Below are positions 6,323 through 8,478 of a stretch of 8,478 bases of DNA, piece after piece. Where the stretch lies: positions 1 to 8,478 of the forward strand of contig JAHFTP010000063.1 in assembly GCA_023265495.1 (NCBI GenBank), written 5' to 3'. The translations under genes and the position numbers were made by a program. This DNA is from Chlamydiota bacterium (GTDB lineage: Bacteria > Chlamydiota > Chlamydiia > Chlamydiales > Rhabdochlamydiaceae). How positions within the stretch are numbered: position 1 is the first letter of the stretch; every line of letters starts with the position of its first letter. A model generated the notes under the pieces. The model was given only the letters and a program-made list of their open reading frames with translations, ran no database searches and had not been told where the DNA came from.

Positions 6323-8035
6323 ATGTGTGTACGCACTTCATCAGACACTGCACAATCTGCGTTCTTGAGGGAATGTGCGCGGTTTATGGCGCTTTCCGAA
6401 ACTGTGCAAAAGGATCCTTCCCTTTTAAGCTATTTATCTTGCTCTATTGCGCAGGCAAATCTACAAAGGCAGTTTGAAGTGGCCAGAGTCGGTGCGGAGG
6501 ATCTTCCTTCTTTAGAAAGAGACTATACAGCTGCTCAAAGAAAGGCTGAGGAATTATATCGCATTGTCGTTGCTTCTATGAAACCATCCTTGCCGTGCTC
6601 CGACGCAATAGAAGAGGAAGGAGAGTCTCTTATATCCTTATCTTACAAAGAGAAATGTCTTTATTTTGGGGATAGTAAAAGTCACTTTGCTGTTACCTGT
6701 TTGGATTTGTCCTATCCTTGCCATTTTGAATTTGGGGGGATTGTGTATCCTTCTGCTCTGCATGCTTTTATTGCGCAGATGTACGCAGGACAAAGAGATT
6801 TGCAGGAAAGATGTAGCAGAGTAAGTGGGGATGAGCTCCTAGCAATTGCTGCGCAGCAGGGAGCACCGAGCCCCCATTGGAACAGAGAAGAGGTCATGTC
6901 CCATGTGCTAAAGGCAAAATTTGGACAAAACCCTTTGCTGCTAGACCATTTGCTCTCAACGCTTGGCACCTATCTGGCGGCGACGAGTAGCCCTCTATTA
7001 GATGATCGATTTTGGTGTGAAGGCTCTACAGGAGAAGGGGAAAATGCCCTAGGCCGTCTTCTCATGGATACAAGAGGACATTATGGAGGATTTGGGAGCA
7101 TCCCTTTCCCCTCCTCGGCAAAAGAGAGCTTTGATGCTATAATAGAGAGAAAACACTCTCTCAGTTCTGTAGCGTCTCTTAATAAGACAGACGCGGAGAT
7201 TATGGCTGAAATAGATGAGCTCAATAGTGCCGGGTCCAGTGAGGGTTCCCTTAGGGAGACAAATATCTGCCGCAGGGAAGAAAACCGGGCTTTTAATCGT
7301 TTTAACCATTGTAACTTGGTGTTTGACAAGACCCTAGTTCCTCTAAGTACGGGACGCTATATCAACGCAAACTATCTCTATAATAAACTTCTCATTGGTA
7401 CACAATCTCCTCTTCCTCATACAAGAGAAGACTTCTGGCAAATGGTCCTAGAGGAAAAGAGCGCAGTTATTGTGATGCTAAACTATCAAGTAGACTTTGG
7501 GGGACACACCTACTTTCCGGAGAGGGTGGACGCCCCCCATTTTCATGGGGCTATTGAAGTGCATCTTTTGGAAGCGCCCACCATCGAGACAAATCCGATA
7601 TGGCGGCAATCTCCCTTTGAAGAAGAATACCATGCCATAAAGAGAAGTGTATTAGAAGTGCGCAAAGGGGAGTCTACACATAGAGTCGTACACCTCCATT
7701 ATCTCAATTGGAGAGATTTTGGCGTGGGGCATCCTGATTGCGTGGCAAGGCTTGTTAGTAAAACAAAAGAAGAACAAGGGACAAGTGCAAGTCCTGTAGT
7801 CGTGCACTGCGTGGCGGGAGTGGGAAGGACTGCGGTTTTTGCTTCTGTCTATGAGCAACACATAAAATGGGGAAATAAAGAACCTCTCGATGTAAAACAA
7901 AGTGTTAGAGAGCAACGTAGCCCGGGTGAGGGTCGTTTTCACAGAATGGTGCAAGCAAAAGAACAATATAAACTCTGTTATACGGCTTTGCGAGCACTTA
8001 TTCATCGAGAAGAAAAAAAAGGCTTCCTTAGGTAA
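6323..8035 (+). CDS. NADAR (YbiA-like) domain fused to a protein tyrosine phosphatase domain
   Basis: The protein has 570 residues from ATG 6323 (AGGGGG lies just upstream; an in-frame TTG at 6302 would add seven residues). Residues 1-110 form a helical N-terminal region without a signal peptide. Residues 111-251 match the NADAR fold of E. coli YbiA: FGDSKSHF, GGIVYPSALHAF, HVLKAKFGQNPLLLDHLL, then W231 in FWCEG and GENALGRLLMDTR. NADAR enzymes cleave N-glycosidic bonds of ribosyl compounds, including ADP-ribosylated guanine. Residues 315-558 are a classical PTP domain: FNRFNHCNLVFD, RYINANYL (345-352), GTQSPLPHTREDFWQMV, general-acid loop WRDFG (D465), P-loop HCVAGVGRT (Cys496 nucleophile, Arg502) and a Q-loop region ending RMVQAKEQY. 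A phosphotyrosine phosphatase activity is well supported. In the NADAR part the usual SEH Glu and QAQKF Lys positions read Leu146 and Met153, so that activity may be lost or altered. An effector acting on host proteins is plausible but inferred. The gene is transcribed divergently from groES and overlaps the next gene tail to tail by 8 bp. Confidence 0.88.
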   Translation: MCVRTSSDTAQSAFLRECARFMALSETVQKDPSLLSYLSCSIAQANLQRQFEVARVGAEDLPSLERDYTAAQRKAEELYRIVVASMKPSLPCSDAIEEEGESLISLSYKEKCLYFGDSKSHFAVTCLDLSYPCHFEFGGIVYPSALHAFIAQMYAGQRDLQERCSRVSGDELLAIAAQQGAPSPHWNREEVMSHVLKAKFGQNPLLLDHLLSTLGTYLAATSSPLLDDRFWCEGSTGEGENALGRLLMDTRGHYGGFGSIPFPSSAKESFDAIIERKHSLSSVASLNKTDAEIMAEIDELNSAGSSEGSLRETNICRREENRAFNRFNHCNLVFDKTLVPLSTGRYINANYLYNKLLIGTQSPLPHTREDFWQMVLEEKSAVIVMLNYQVDFGGHTYFPERVDAPHFHGAIEVHLLEAPTIETNPIWRQSPFEEEYHAIKRSVLEVRKGESTHRVVHLHYLNWRDFGVGHPDCVARLVSKTKEEQGTSASPVVVHCVAGVGRTAVFASVYEQHIKWGNKEPLDVKQSVREQRSPGEGRFHRMVQAKEQYKLCYTALRALIHREEKKGFLR

Positions 8036-8478
8036 ATTGTGGGGAAATAATTCTAGGGATCCCCTCGTAGATTATGTGGTTGCTGATAGCTGTTTCCCAT
8101 ACGCTGTTATTAAGGAGAATTTTATATTCAGTGCTATCAATGTCGGAAGCTTTCTCTTTTTCCAAGATCCAGAGATCGTCTCCAATGCAAGTCATTCTTT
8201 CTCCATGCTCCCAACTCAGCCCTAAACCTTCGCCCCGAACAAAAGGAACATCAGATTCACTCTTCGGCTTGTATCTGACAATGATGCGCATGTGAGGGTG
8301 CTCCTCTAATGCGCGTGAGGCAGTACGGAATTCCTCTTCTACAAATTGAGGGGAATCGATTGTAGAGATTCCTGCATGTAGGATGCGATTGTCATCAACT
8401 TGTTTCGTAGCTTCCCATACGGTGTCATTTAAGAGAATCTTGTATTCTGTACCTTCAATGGCAGTGGTTTTCCCCCTT
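8028..8478 (-). CDS. C-terminal part of a gene with duplicated, possibly CBM20-like modules, cut by the right edge
   Basis: An open frame enters from the right edge (first full codon at 8477) and ends at TAA 8030-8028, giving the last 149 residues. The start of the gene lies outside the window. Two copies of one module are visible. The first, partial copy reads GTEYKILLNDTVWEATKQVDDNRILHAGISTIDSPQF (in fragment residues 9-45, interrupted here for description: core EYKILLN, VWE, SPQF). The second, complete copy (about 66-148) has VRGEGLGLSWEHGERM, DDLWILEK, EYKILLNNSVWE, NHIIYEG and SPQF. The order G-x-LSWE-x-G-x-M, then DxW, EYK and WE with N-H is reminiscent of starch-binding CBM20 modules, where Trp residues contact glucan chains. 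That assignment is from memory of the pattern and is tentative. The frame itself is solid because both copies are conserved within it. Confidence 0.75.
   Translation of the reverse strand, partial: RGKTTAIEGTEYKILLNDTVWEATKQVDDNRILHAGISTIDSPQFVEEEFRTASRALEEHPHMRIIVRYKPKSESDVPFVRGEGLGLSWEHGERMTCIGDDLWILEKEKASDIDSTEYKILLNNSVWETAISNHIIYEGIPRIISPQFT

Overview
The window looks like a piece of a chromosome from a member of the Chlamydiota, probably an environmental (non-Chlamydiaceae) lineage. The evidence is the GroEL, whose sequence follows the chlamydial GroEL1 pattern almost throughout, has no GGM-repeat tail and ends in GADY. Supporting points are a groES-groEL operon with a CIRCE-like operator, a eukaryote-like tyrosine phosphatase, and a transporter resembling those of intracellular bacteria. 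The family or genus cannot be fixed from this sequence alone.

Layout from left to right. Bases 1-1464 (minus) are the first 488 codons of a large gene that runs off the left edge. It is an unrecognised, coiled-coil and Ser/Thr/Pro-rich protein with a nearly perfect 87-bp tandem duplication. Bases 1465-1850 are non-coding and unusually structured: a clear promoter for the leftward gene, a 28-bp perfect palindrome, an 83-bp segment bounded by 24-bp inverted repeats, and two hairpins that end transcription from the right. Bases 1851-3161 (minus) encode an MFS transporter, 3245-4003 (minus) an AsmA-like membrane-anchored protein, and 4130-6094 (minus) the groES-groEL operon. Each of these three units is followed by its own hairpin terminator. 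The 6095-6322 divergent region carries the groE promoter and a CIRCE operator. Bases 6323-8035 (plus) encode a two-domain protein, a NADAR (YbiA-like) domain followed by a classical protein tyrosine phosphatase domain. Bases 8028-8477 (minus) are the C-terminal part of a gene entering from the right edge, with two copies of a module resembling a starch-binding (CBM20-like) fold. It overlaps the phosphatase gene tail to tail by 8 bp.

The housekeeping core is the chaperonin operon, apparently under HrcA/CIRCE heat-shock control. The rest looks like accessory functions of an intracellular lifestyle: nutrient uptake, envelope maintenance, and at least one and possibly two candidate secreted proteins. 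The most unusual item is the NADAR-tyrosine phosphatase fusion. It joins an ADP-ribose-type fold, whose usual catalytic Glu and Lys positions appear substituted, to a phosphatase domain whose catalytic residues look intact.
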